Shown one piece after another: positions 8,656 through 18,300 of a stretch of DNA of 63,423 nucleotides. The notes beneath the pieces were generated by a model. The model did not search any database and was not told where the DNA came from. It was given only the letters and a program-made list of their open reading frames with translations. This stretch comes from CALFUK01 sp964450495 (GTDB taxonomy: Bacteria; Bacteroidota; Bacteroidia; Chitinophagales; Saprospiraceae), in the NCBI GenBank assembly GCA_964450495.1, contig CAYVFU010000019.1:1-63423 (forward strand), read 5' to 3'. How positions within the stretch are numbered: the first letter of the stretch is position 1; every line of letters starts with the position of its first letter. Position numbers and translations under genes: made by a program.

Positions 8656-10602
8656 TTGATGTATTTCATGGATGGAGAACAAATGGCAAGGGAGAACAAT
8701 TTCAAATCATTGCAAGCTGATCATTTGATGAGACTGGCTAATTATTATAGATACCATGACATTGATTCGACGACAGCTGTAAATTATTTATTGGAAAGCC
8801 TTAAGGTCAGTAGACTTGAAAAATACGATTATGGGACTGCCAGATCTTATGCAAAGCTGGCTTCATTTTATACAAGATATAAAGAGTTGGATTTATGCCA
8901 TGAATTCCTTGACTCATCTGCAGTTTATTACCTCAAAACACCAAATGGATCAAATAATATAATTAACTACTACGATGAGGTAGCTAATAAAATTTGGGAT
9001 TATGACCCAAAGGCCTCCATGGACATCTACTGGAAAGGCCTGAAGTATTCTGACACTCATCCTAAAATCAAAATCAGCTTGGCAAGCGCACATATCGCAT
9101 TAGACGAACCAAACAAAGCTCTTGAATATTTGAACGATGCTTTACCTTATCTTAAAGAAGCTAGATATCCAAGGATAAAGGGTATAGCTTTTGCAAAATT
9201 GGCAGAGATTCATTTTCTACGAGGTGATCATGAAGCCACCTTGCAAGCGTGTAATGAAGGTATAGAGCATCTTAAGACGGTTAGTGTAACAAGTCAAAGT
9301 GCCTTGCCAGCTCTTTATAGAATAAAGGGCCAGCTCTTTGATTTAAAAAATAAGCCAAAAGACGCTATTGAGTATTATAATCTAAGTATTAAAGAAGCCT
9401 ATAAAATTAATGAACTTTTCGAAGTACATAAGACCAAAATTGCTCTTGGCAATTTTTATTTAAATAGCGATTTAAACAAGGCAAAAGAATATTGCAATGA
9501 TGCATTAGCTGGTGCCCAAAAAAAGAACTTTGTTAATCTTGAAATTGCTTCATTTGAATGTCTGTATAATATTCACAAAAATCAAAGCAATTCACATCAG
9601 TCACTTTATTACTTAGAGCAAAAGAATAAACTACAAGATTCTGTGAGTACCACTAGAATCAGACATGCTCTAGATATAAACGAACTTAAAGCTGAAAAAG
9701 ATAAAGAAATAGCCATTGAATCAATTCAAAGACAAATAAAGGATGAACAACTAAAAAGTCAGTCAACGATATCCAAAATACTTATGATATCTACCATTGT
9801 CGGACTTTTTCTTGTTGGACTACTTTCTTTGGGGTTCCTAAAAATAAGAAGACAAAATTTTAAGATTCAAAATAAAACTGAAAAATTAATTGCTGCCAAT
9901 GATGAATTAGAAAGATCAAACGATGAGTTGGAAAGATTTGCATATGTGGCTTCACATGACCTTAAAAGTCCTTTACAAACCATGGTGAGCTATGCTGGCT
10001 TGTTAAAAAAGAAGAATACTAATAATGCTGATGATAAATCAAAAATGTATATAGATTTTATTGAACACAGCGGAAGCAGAATGAGTAAATTAATTGATGA
10101 TATTCTTGAATATTCGAAGCTATCCAGTAAATCCTCTTCTAAGCTTGAAATAATTGATTTAAATGTTATAGTGGATGAAATCTCTCAATTATTAAATAAT
10201 AAATACAATGATAAATCTGTGAGTATAGTTGCTTCGCATCTTCCAAATGTTAAATGGAATCAATCAAAAATATTTCTTCTATTTAAGAATTTAATTGAGA
10301 ATGGTTTGAAATATAATGACTCTGAAGTTCCTGAAGTAAAACTATATACTACCACAACAAAAAAATTCATTAACATACATATAGAAGATAATGGTATAGG
10401 AATATCCAATGAATATTACGATAAGATATTTGTTATGTTCAATCGTTTACACAGTGAAAGTAAATATAGTGGCACTGGCCTAGGTCTGGCAACGTGTAAG
10501 AAAATCGTGAACGAATTTAAAGGCGAACTAACAGTGAATAGTAAAGTTGGTGAAGGATCAATATTTAATATTTTGATTCCAATAAATATAATCATTCAAT
10601 AG
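8656..10602 (+). CDS. TPR-containing sensor histidine kinase, main part
   Basis: A 648-residue frame carrying most of a membrane histidine kinase. It has tandem TPR helices in the periplasmic sensor (about 1-330) and a coiled coil (330-370). A transmembrane helix follows at about 373-396 (ILMISTIVGLFLVGLLSLGF), then a second coiled coil with the repeated ELERSNDELERF. The HisKA domain has the phosphorylated H434 (ASHDLKSPLQT), and the HATPase domain has NLIENGLKYN, DNGIGIS and GTGLGLATCKKIV. The signal peptide and first TPR lie upstream at 8302, separated by an in-frame TAG, so this part alone would lack an export signal. No response regulator is adjacent. Such Bacteroidota kinases often act on LytTR or LuxR-type regulators elsewhere. 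Confidence 0.85.
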   Translation: MMYFMDGEQMARENNFKSLQADHLMRLANYYRYHDIDSTTAVNYLLESLKVSRLEKYDYGTARSYAKLASFYTRYKELDLCHEFLDSSAVYYLKTPNGSNNIINYYDEVANKIWDYDPKASMDIYWKGLKYSDTHPKIKISLASAHIALDEPNKALEYLNDALPYLKEARYPRIKGIAFAKLAEIHFLRGDHEATLQACNEGIEHLKTVSVTSQSALPALYRIKGQLFDLKNKPKDAIEYYNLSIKEAYKINELFEVHKTKIALGNFYLNSDLNKAKEYCNDALAGAQKKNFVNLEIASFECLYNIHKNQSNSHQSLYYLEQKNKLQDSVSTTRIRHALDINELKAEKDKEIAIESIQRQIKDEQLKSQSTISKILMISTIVGLFLVGLLSLGFLKIRRQNFKIQNKTEKLIAANDELERSNDELERFAYVASHDLKSPLQTMVSYAGLLKKKNTNNADDKSKMYIDFIEHSGSRMSKLIDDILEYSKLSSKSSSKLEIIDLNVIVDEISQLLNNKYNDKSVSIVASHLPNVKWNQSKIFLLFKNLIENGLKYNDSEVPEVKLYTTTTKKFINIHIEDNGIGISNEYYDKIFVMFNRLHSESKYSGTGLGLATCKKIVNEFKGELTVNSKVGEGSIFNILIPINIIIQ

Positions 10603-10721
10603 CAGATCTTAGTTGTCTATTATTTTATTCCTGCCCAGTATCTATTAGAGAAGTAAGTCTTATTGTGGGTTGACTTAGTAGGTCATTTTGCCTTTTGATC
10701 AATTAATTATTTTTTGCAAAA

Positions 10722-11501
10722 TTAAGAGACAGGAATTACCGTGATTAATTGTTCTAAAGTTGGAGAAGACTGACCACCTAAAGGTTCGATAGTAATGGCA
10801 TAAGCATTGGTATTCTCTTCGAATTGGATTTCGAATAAGGAGTCACCGCCTTGGAAAACATCCAATGGTATGGGATCAACACCATCCTTCAAAGACCACA
10901 ATTGATAACTTTGATCTGAGGCAATGTTAGGCAATTCTTTTATCTGTAAGTAATTCTTTCCTGAAGAAGGATTGTTGTGGATGTATACAACGGTTTCCTC
11001 ATAATTTTCAGTGGCATCCCCAACTAATATTTTACTATTCGGATTAGTAATGCCAGCAAAAATCTCTTGTCGTTGCTGCTCTGCCAGCTTTAAAGAATCA
11101 CAAAGTATTTTTTCATTTTCGTACTCAGTACTGAGTTGTTGCATTTCATTTCTTGTGAAAAATAATGCTGCAATGGAGCCTAATCCAATGATTAAAGCAG
11201 TAACAAATGGGCCAAAAAACGATCTTCTATTCTTAGTATTATCTGGTTTCGCAGTGTTTTGCGAAACAGGTGGTGGGTCAAGATTTTGTAACAGCTTAGC
11301 CTTGGTGCCGCTGCTAGGCATTACAGAGTGAACTTTCGCGTACTGTAGGAGGCTATATTCAATTTCTTGAATATCTTTCTTTAATTCCGGATACTTTTCA
11401 ATAGCAGCCAATACGATACGACGATCGTCTTCAGACACCTCATTGAGTACATAAAGCTCAAGAAGTCCCGATTCGCGTATGTCAGCTATATTCATTGCCA
11501 T
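10722..11501 (-). CDS. Anti-sigma factor, RskA-like
   Basis: A 259-residue single-pass membrane protein that probably holds the ECF sigma factor encoded immediately upstream. The N-terminal cytoplasmic zinc-less anti-sigma helix region (ESGLLELYVLNEVSEDDRRIVLAAIEKYPEL) is typical of RskA/anti-sigma-K proteins. A transmembrane helix lies at about 96-115 (FFGPFVTALIIGLGSIAALFF), then a coiled coil, then the periplasmic RskA domain (YLQIKELPNIASDQSYQLWSLKDG...TIEPLGG). The MNIADI start at 11495 gives an ATGA overlap with the sigma gene. The MAMN start at 11501 gives a 10-base overlap. Either start implies coupling. Confidence 0.88.
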   Translation of the reverse strand: MAMNIADIRESGLLELYVLNEVSEDDRRIVLAAIEKYPELKKDIQEIEYSLLQYAKVHSVMPSSGTKAKLLQNLDPPPVSQNTAKPDNTKNRRSFFGPFVTALIIGLGSIAALFFTRNEMQQLSTEYENEKILCDSLKLAEQQRQEIFAGITNPNSKILVGDATENYEETVVYIHNNPSSGKNYLQIKELPNIASDQSYQLWSLKDGVDPIPLDVFQGGDSLFEIQFEENTNAYAITIEPLGGQSSPTLEQLITVIPVS

Positions 11502-12022
11502 AATGCTGTAATCGAGATTAATATAAGTAGTAGCATACCATTTCTAAACAATGTTTTCTCAGTAATTAGCTGAGATCGCAGAGTGCTAAGCGCTTTTTTT
11601 ATCCTTGTTTTAACAGTGCCGAGAGGTATATCTAATTTTTTTGCAGCTTCTGAATGAGAGTACCCTTGAAGGTAGACCACATCCAATACGTCCTTATACT
11701 TTTGATCTAAGGCAGAAAGAAGTTTATTAACATCAATACCATCACTAGAAAGTATAGTGTGATCTAGTTCATATACGGTAGTTTCTAATGAATTGGTTTT
11801 CTCAAGATTTTCAAATCGCTTTGATCTCACCTCATCGATAGCACTATGCCTAGCAATTGTTAGTATCCATGTAAAGAATGAACCCTTTGCTGAGTCGTAA
11901 CTATCAATATTTTGCCAAATTTTTAGAAATGACTTTTGTAAAATCTCTTCTGCGAGTTCTTTATCATTTACAATCCTAACAATCACACCCAGTAAAGCAG
12001 GTGAATAATCATCATATAACAT
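11492..12022 (-). CDS. ECF RNA polymerase sigma factor (SigK-like)
   Basis: A sigma-70 family protein with region 2 (LAEEILQKSFLKIWQNIDSYD...SFFTWILTIARHSAIDEVRSKR) and region 4 (LDQKYKDVLDVVYLQGYSHSEAAKKLDIPLGTVKTRIKKAL). It is paired with the RskA-like anti-sigma gene. The first ATG is at 12022, but homology clearly extends upstream: the same frame reads IQDIISLIRNKDQKGLE just before MLYDDYSP, which is the usual first helix of region 2. No ATG, GTG or TTG lies between that segment and the in-frame TAG at 12092-12094. The true start may therefore be ATT or ATC near 12071-12079, or the 5' end is damaged. The C-terminal tail is hydrophobic (LLLILISITALW), which is unusual for a soluble sigma factor. 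Confidence 0.87.
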   Translation of the reverse strand: MLYDDYSPALLGVIVRIVNDKELAEEILQKSFLKIWQNIDSYDSAKGSFFTWILTIARHSAIDEVRSKRFENLEKTNSLETTVYELDHTILSSDGIDVNKLLSALDQKYKDVLDVVYLQGYSHSEAAKKLDIPLGTVKTRIKKALSTLRSQLITEKTLFRNGMLLLILISITALWQ

Positions 12023-12204
12023 TTCGAGACCTTTTTGATCTTTATTCCGAATGAGTGATATGATGTCTTGAATTTTGATCCGCTTTTTCCTCTAATGTAT
12101 GCTTAAGAATCAAACAATAGTAGAAAATCATTAAAATATTGCCTTTACGCAATCCAATAACACATTTTTTAACGTAAGTCTAAGAGAATCCTAAATATTT
12201 TACA

Positions 12205-13413
12205 ATGAATTTATGTACCAAAACAACCTTACTGTTTACTCTATCAATCTTAATCCTAGGCTTTATAGCCTGTACAAACACTGCACTCAATGAAACACCA
12301 AGTAAAGTAGCCGAACTTATCCAACGCTCTGAAAAAATCCAATTAGGTAAGGAGTGGGACGCTGTCCAAAACAACTATGCCAAAAATGTATCGCTGCTTA
12401 AAAACAATAAAGACGACAACCAAGCAAAATTAGAACTAGCTAATTTATTCATCAAAGAAGCCAGAGTAACTGGTGAGCACGGACACTATTATCCAGGTGC
12501 ACTTAAGCTTCTAAATTCTCTGCTTGAAGATAATTCAATTAAGAATGATGAAAGATTCTTGGCATTACTAACAAAAGCAGGAGTACAGCTGTCCTTGCAC
12601 GATTTTGCTGATGCACTAGAAACTGGAGAACAAGCAGTTAAACTTAATCCTTACAATGCTCAAATTTATGGCGTATTAGTGGATGCTCATGTCGAATTAG
12701 GTAATTATGAAACTGCAGTCAAGTTTGCAGATAAGATGGTAAGCATCAAACCAGATATTCGTTCGTATAGCCGTGTCTCGTATTTAAGAGAAATCCATGG
12801 TAATATAGAAGGTGCGAAGAAAGCAATGCATATGGCTGTTGATGCAGGTTATCCAGGTTTGGAGGAGACAGCATGGGCCATGCTTACTTTGGGCGAGATA
12901 TATAATAAGTATGGAGACCCTACAATTGCCCAAGAAATCTATGAAGCAATATTAGCAGAACGAAAGCACTATCCATTTGCTGTCGCAGCAATCGGAGATC
13001 TAGCCCTTGAAAGAAAAGATTTCAAAGTGGCAGAAGCAAAATTAGAGGAAGCTATTGATATCATACCTGAGGTTGGATTTTATATTTCCTTAGCTCATTT
13101 ATATAAAGAACAAAATAGAAAAGAGGAATTAAATAATATAAAAGAAGAAATTTTTGAAATGCTAGAGGACGACGTCGTTCATGGCCATAATATGAATTTA
13201 GAATACGCTAGTACCTATCTCGATTTAGTTGAAGATCCAAATAAAGCAATGGAATATGTGCAACTGGAGTATGACAAAAGACCAGATAATATCGACGTCA
13301 ATAAATTAATGGCAAAAATATACACGCGCCTTGATAATACAGATATGGCAGAAGTCCATAAATCTGCAGCCTTTAGCACAAATGCGGTGCACCCCGAATT
13401 AGATCAGATGTAA
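12205..13413 (+). CDS. TPR lipoprotein
   Basis: A 402-residue lipoprotein with lipobox LGFIAC (Cys23), followed by several tetratricopeptide repeats, for example DALETGEQAVKLNPYNAQIYGVLVDAHVELGNYETAVKFADKMVSIKP-like units through to the C terminus. TPRs bind partner proteins, here presumably on the periplasmic side of a membrane. It is divergent from the ECF sigma/anti-sigma pair (182 bases between) and is followed 123 bases later by two DUF4331 genes in the same direction. It may be part of an ECF-controlled set with them, which is inference from position. Confidence 0.8.
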   Translation: MNLCTKTTLLFTLSILILGFIACTNTALNETPSKVAELIQRSEKIQLGKEWDAVQNNYAKNVSLLKNNKDDNQAKLELANLFIKEARVTGEHGHYYPGALKLLNSLLEDNSIKNDERFLALLTKAGVQLSLHDFADALETGEQAVKLNPYNAQIYGVLVDAHVELGNYETAVKFADKMVSIKPDIRSYSRVSYLREIHGNIEGAKKAMHMAVDAGYPGLEETAWAMLTLGEIYNKYGDPTIAQEIYEAILAERKHYPFAVAAIGDLALERKDFKVAEAKLEEAIDIIPEVGFYISLAHLYKEQNRKEELNNIKEEIFEMLEDDVVHGHNMNLEYASTYLDLVEDPNKAMEYVQLEYDKRPDNIDVNKLMAKIYTRLDNTDMAEVHKSAAFSTNAVHPELDQM

Positions 13414-13536
13414 GTGTTAGCGCTATCATTTATGCCACAAATAGCAAAGGCTAGTTTGAACGAAATGATATCCGCCAAACAACTATTCGCCCTGTTCTAA
13501 CATGACTAATAAATTTTTCACATAATCAAATTAAAA

Positions 13537-15288
13537 ATGAATATAAACAATCACAGAAAAACATTCATTTGTTCACTGAGTCGCATATCCATGACGTTAG
13601 CATTCCTTTTATATGGATGCTTTATGGTGTTTGCTTCTAGCCACAGAGAAGCGCCTCTCATTGCCAATGATCCCCTTGCCGATAATACAGACTTATATGC
13701 TTTCCGAAGCCCGGACAACCCAAATACGATTACAATTATCGCAAACTACATACCTGCTGAGCTTCCATTTGGTGGGCCAAATTATTACACATTTGGTGAA
13801 AACATTAGGTATGAGATCCATGTAGATAATGATGCTTCTGTGCCTGGGGACGAAATCATTTATCGATTTACTTTCAATAGAGTAAATGAAGATGGGACTA
13901 CATTTTTCAACATCAGATTAGGACAGCAAAATCTAAAAACCACGTACACACTAACAAGAAGTATAGATGGTGGTAATAGTTTTCAGACAATACTCACAGA
14001 TGGATTTGTACCGCCAAATAATATTGGCCCAAGATCTATTGAGTCTGAGGTGGGTTTGAATATGACATACGAAAGCTTATTTGCACAAGGCATTCAGACA
14101 ACATCTACAGGTGAAACTGTTTTTGCAGGACCTGTAGATGATCCATTTTTTGTTGATTTAGGTGCCATATTTGATTTGGGTAATTCACCGAGACAGGAAG
14201 GTGGAAACCGTGACGCTCTTGGCAGATTAAACGTGCATACAATCGCTTTGCAGATTCCTATCTCAACATTACTAAAAGACGGAGCTCCTTCTCAACCAAC
14301 GTCAATCCTCGATGCTGACTATGTGATCGGAGTATGGGCATCTGCCAGTAGACCTGCGATCAAAACGCTTAGAGCAGGTGAGCCAGCTACATTCAGTGGA
14401 GATTGGGTACAGGTGTCTCGACTAGGCATGCCATTGACTAATGAAGCAGTGATTCCAATTGGAGATAAAGACTTCTGGAACAGATTATCACCTTATGATG
14501 AGATTAGTGAAACCACAATGGATGAGTATTTCTTCAATCCAGAATTAGCATTGTACATGGATGATGATCTTTTTGGACCTGCTGTTCCTTCATTTGCACC
14601 ACTCAGAGTGCAGACAGCAGCATTAGGTTCGTTCGATTTTAGTAATGGAGCAGATGGCCTATTTGGTTTAAAAGGAAATGAAGCACTTGATGGTACTGCA
14701 TTGGATGATGCTGTATTCGGCACACTTTTATTACCAGCAGCAGGAAAGCCGCGTTCTGTAGATATTTGGCCAGCCTTCCACACAGGTGTGCCTAATGTTA
14801 TTCCTTATCAATTAGCAACTGGCAAAGAAGGAAATCCTTTGGCAGCAGGTAAACCCTTTGTCAATAACTTTTTACCAAATGGAGGAGACATGCTGCGCCT
14901 GAATATGGCTGTACCACCTACACCAAGAAACGATGAAAACTTTAGTTCTTTAGGATTGATAAATGCCGCAGTATTAGGCCTAACCGCTGCACCTTTTAAT
15001 ACGAATACGGATATAGAATTCATCCCAAATATGGATGGTTTTCCAAATGGTAGAAGATTAGAAGATGATGTCACTCGGATCGAGCTTCAAGCAGTTGCGG
15101 GTGTTGTACTTGCAGCAATTGGTTTATGGTATGATGATTTTGATCCAGCTACATCAGCGAGTCCTGTAACAGAAGACTTAATAAATGTCCTTAGTTATTC
15201 CACAGGAGTAGAAACGAATGACGCTGCGTTCACAAACTCTTTCCCATATCTCGCGATGCCATGGAGAGGTACAGAAATTAACCAATAA
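13537..15288 (+). CDS. Secreted DUF4331 protein, short paralogue
   Basis: A 583-residue exported protein with an N-terminal signal peptide (ALLYGCFMVFAS-like region around 20-33). The hallmark start of mature DUF4331 proteins follows directly (SSHREAPLIANDPLADNTD, LYAFRSPDNPNTI). The whole chain is one DUF4331 domain of unknown function, without a T9SS sorting tail. It is clearly a tandem duplicate of the first ~570 residues of the next protein, with long identical stretches such as PYQLATGKEGNPLAAGKP and FLPNGGDMLRLNMAVPPTPR. It therefore probably stays periplasmic or uses another route, while its paralogue is routed through T9SS. Confidence 0.87.
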   Translation: MNINNHRKTFICSLSRISMTLAFLLYGCFMVFASSHREAPLIANDPLADNTDLYAFRSPDNPNTITIIANYIPAELPFGGPNYYTFGENIRYEIHVDNDASVPGDEIIYRFTFNRVNEDGTTFFNIRLGQQNLKTTYTLTRSIDGGNSFQTILTDGFVPPNNIGPRSIESEVGLNMTYESLFAQGIQTTSTGETVFAGPVDDPFFVDLGAIFDLGNSPRQEGGNRDALGRLNVHTIALQIPISTLLKDGAPSQPTSILDADYVIGVWASASRPAIKTLRAGEPATFSGDWVQVSRLGMPLTNEAVIPIGDKDFWNRLSPYDEISETTMDEYFFNPELALYMDDDLFGPAVPSFAPLRVQTAALGSFDFSNGADGLFGLKGNEALDGTALDDAVFGTLLLPAAGKPRSVDIWPAFHTGVPNVIPYQLATGKEGNPLAAGKPFVNNFLPNGGDMLRLNMAVPPTPRNDENFSSLGLINAAVLGLTAAPFNTNTDIEFIPNMDGFPNGRRLEDDVTRIELQAVAGVVLAAIGLWYDDFDPATSASPVTEDLINVLSYSTGVETNDAAFTNSFPYLAMPWRGTEINQ

Positions 15289-15307
15289 AAATCTTTTAAC
15301 CAGAATT

Positions 15308-18300
15308 ATGAATACAATACAAACTTATATAAAACGAGCATTCCTGTGTATTTGTCTTAGTCTGACAATGCACATGTTTGTAAGTGCTTCCAGTCACAGA
15401 GAGGCACCACTGATTGCAGATGATCCCTTAGCGGATAATGTAGATTTATATGCTTTCAGAAGTCCTGACAACCCAAATACAATTACGATTATAGCAACTT
15501 ATGTTCCGTTTCAGGTTCCGTCAGCAGGTCCAAATTATTATTCTTTCGGTGAGAATATCCGCTATGAAATTCATGTAGATAATGATGCTGCCAATCCAGG
15601 AGATGAGGTCGTCTATAGATTTACTTTTAATCAGGTTAATGAAGATCCAAGCACATTTTTCAACATCAGACTAGGTTTGCAAAATCTAAAAACTACCTAC
15701 ACATTAGAAAGAAGTATAGATGGTGGACAGTCTTTTCAAGTCATTGTTGAAAATGGTGTTGTACCTCCAAATAATATCGGTCCTAGATCAATAGAAAGTG
15801 GAGCTGGTCTGGGAACAGATTACGGCACGCTTTTTCAAAATGCAATTACGACTGCAAGAACTGGAGAACAAGTATTTGCAGGACCAACAGATGATCCATT
15901 TTTTGTGGATTTGAGTGGTGTTTTTGATTTAGGTGACGCGCCTAGACAAAATGGAACACCTGTAGATGATCTCGCCTGTTTGAATGTGAGTGCAATTGCA
16001 ATCCAAATACCGATTGTTTCATTATTAAAAGCTGGAGCACCTGCAGAGCCTACATCTATACTAGATTCTGATTATGTGATTGGCGTATGGGCATCAGCTA
16101 GCAGACCTTCTATGACCACATTAAGCGCTGATGCTGATCCTAGTGTCAGTGGAGACTGGATACAAGTATCAAGAATTGGCATGCCTTTGACTAACGAAGC
16201 TGTGATTCCAATTGGAGCTAAAGATTTTTGGAATGCTATTTCTCCTTATGACGAGATTTCGGAGACAACCCTAGACAAATATTTCTTCAATCCAGAACTT
16301 GGTTTATACATGGATGATGACCTATTCGGTGGCGCAGTACCAGCACTAGGACCACTTCGTATTCAGACTAATAGTTTGGGCGCTTTTGATTTTTCAAATG
16401 GTGCGGATGGCTTATGGTCTTTAAAGGGATCTGATGCAGTTGCAGGTACGGCACTCGATGATGCTGTGTTTGGAAGTTTGTTATTGCCTGGTCCGGGATT
16501 GCCACGATCGGTGGATTTATGGCCAGCGTTTCACACAGGAGTTCCAAACGTTATACCATATCAACTAGCTACTGGCAAAGAAGGAAATCCTTTGGCAGCA
16601 GGCAAACCATTTGTCAATAACTTCTTACCAAATGGAGGTGATATGCTCAGATTAAACATGGCCGTCCCACCAACCCCTAGAGATGACGCTAATTTCAGTT
16701 CACTTGGTTTGATACAAGCAGCTGCTATAGGTCTTACCGTAGCTCCATTTAATACAAACAGCGATTTAGAATTCCTACCAAACATGGATGGATTTCCAAA
16801 TGGCCGAAGATTAGAAGATGATGTGACTAGAATTGAATTGCAAGCTGTTTCTGGTGTCGTGCTAGCAGCAGTAGGCTTGTGGTATGATGATTTTGACCCT
16901 AATACTTCCACAAGTCCAGTTACTCAAGATTTATTGGATGTCTTAACATATACGACAGGTGTAGAGACTAATGATAGACCATTCAGTGGGTCATTTCCGT
17001 ACTTAGCGATGCCTGCTAGCGGCACTGGCGAGTGTAGCGGTAGATTGGTTCAAGATGAAGCAACAGCACCTCCAGCACAAAATGTGGTTGGGTCAATATA
17101 TGTGTCATCAAATACTCAGAATCAAATTGCGGTTTTAGATATAGATGAGTCTAATGCGATAAGTTCATCCACATTCAGAACTTTAGCAAATGATGGAGAT
17201 GGTATTTACTTTGATTTAAACAATGGCTTATTGTACCAGTTAAATAGAGATAATGGTGCCGTCTATGTTTTTGAGGAAGTCGAAGAAGGTGATTACCAAG
17301 TAGCAGGACTCTCTGGTGCAGAATCGATAAACGGTAGAGAAATCACCGTGAGTGGAGATCGATTGGTTATTGCTCAAGATGCAGATGACAGGAATGGTCA
17401 GCAAAACAGATTCATTGTATTGACTAGAAGTGAAGATGGCACATCATTCCGTTTAGCGAGTAGATATAATACAGATATAAACCTGTGGGGTATCCAAGCT
17501 GTAGGTGAGACAATGTATGCCATTGAAGACAATTCAAATCGTCTTGCCATATTTAGAAATTTCTTCGCCGCTCGGTCTGGAAGTATCAGCCCAAGTAGAA
17601 GTGTTGAAGTAGATGGTTTAGTAAGGACACATGGCCTTCAGTACATTCCAAGTCAAGATCTTATGTTGATGACAGATATCGGATCAGCAGGATCTGCAGA
17701 TGATGGTGCTATTGTTATCATACAAAACTTTACCTCAGCGTCGTCAGACAACGTCATTGCTATGTCTGAGCAGGTCAGAATTGAAGGCTCCAATACGTTC
17801 TTAGGAAATCCTGTAGATGTTTCTTTCAATACAGACAATCAAATGATATACGTTGCTGAGCGAGCGAATGGTGGCGGTAGAATATTAGCATTCCCGCTAA
17901 ATAGTACAGGCGGAAATATGTCTCCAACATTTAATTTAGAATTTGCAGGAGCTTCCGCCATACACGTGCCAAGTGACGAAGATGGTGTATTAACACAAGA
18001 ATTAATGACTGTTGCTCAAGTATTTGTATCTAGTAATACAGATCAGCAAATAGGTGTGTATAACATAGTGGAAGATAATGGTGTATCCAGACAGACCTTC
18101 AATAACTTTGCAGGAGATGCTGATGGTATATATTATCGCTCAGAGACAGACATGCTGTATCAAGTTAATAGAATGAATAACTCTATTGCAGAATTCAGTA
18201 ATGTAAATGATGCCTTGATGACAGGACAAAACCCAATGTTGACAGCACTTTCTCCAGCTGAATTTACCAATGGTAGAGAATTAGCATTTTCAGGTAATCG

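Noticed and set aside
8302..10602. Stop-codon reassignment (TAG as sense)
   Set aside because: Other genes in the window end at TAG where family length predicts the end, for example the flavin reductase at 8095 and the giant gene at 62100.
15218..15307. Longer start for the second DUF4331 gene
   Set aside because: It would overlap the previous gene and place 30 non-family residues before a good signal peptide that begins at 15308.
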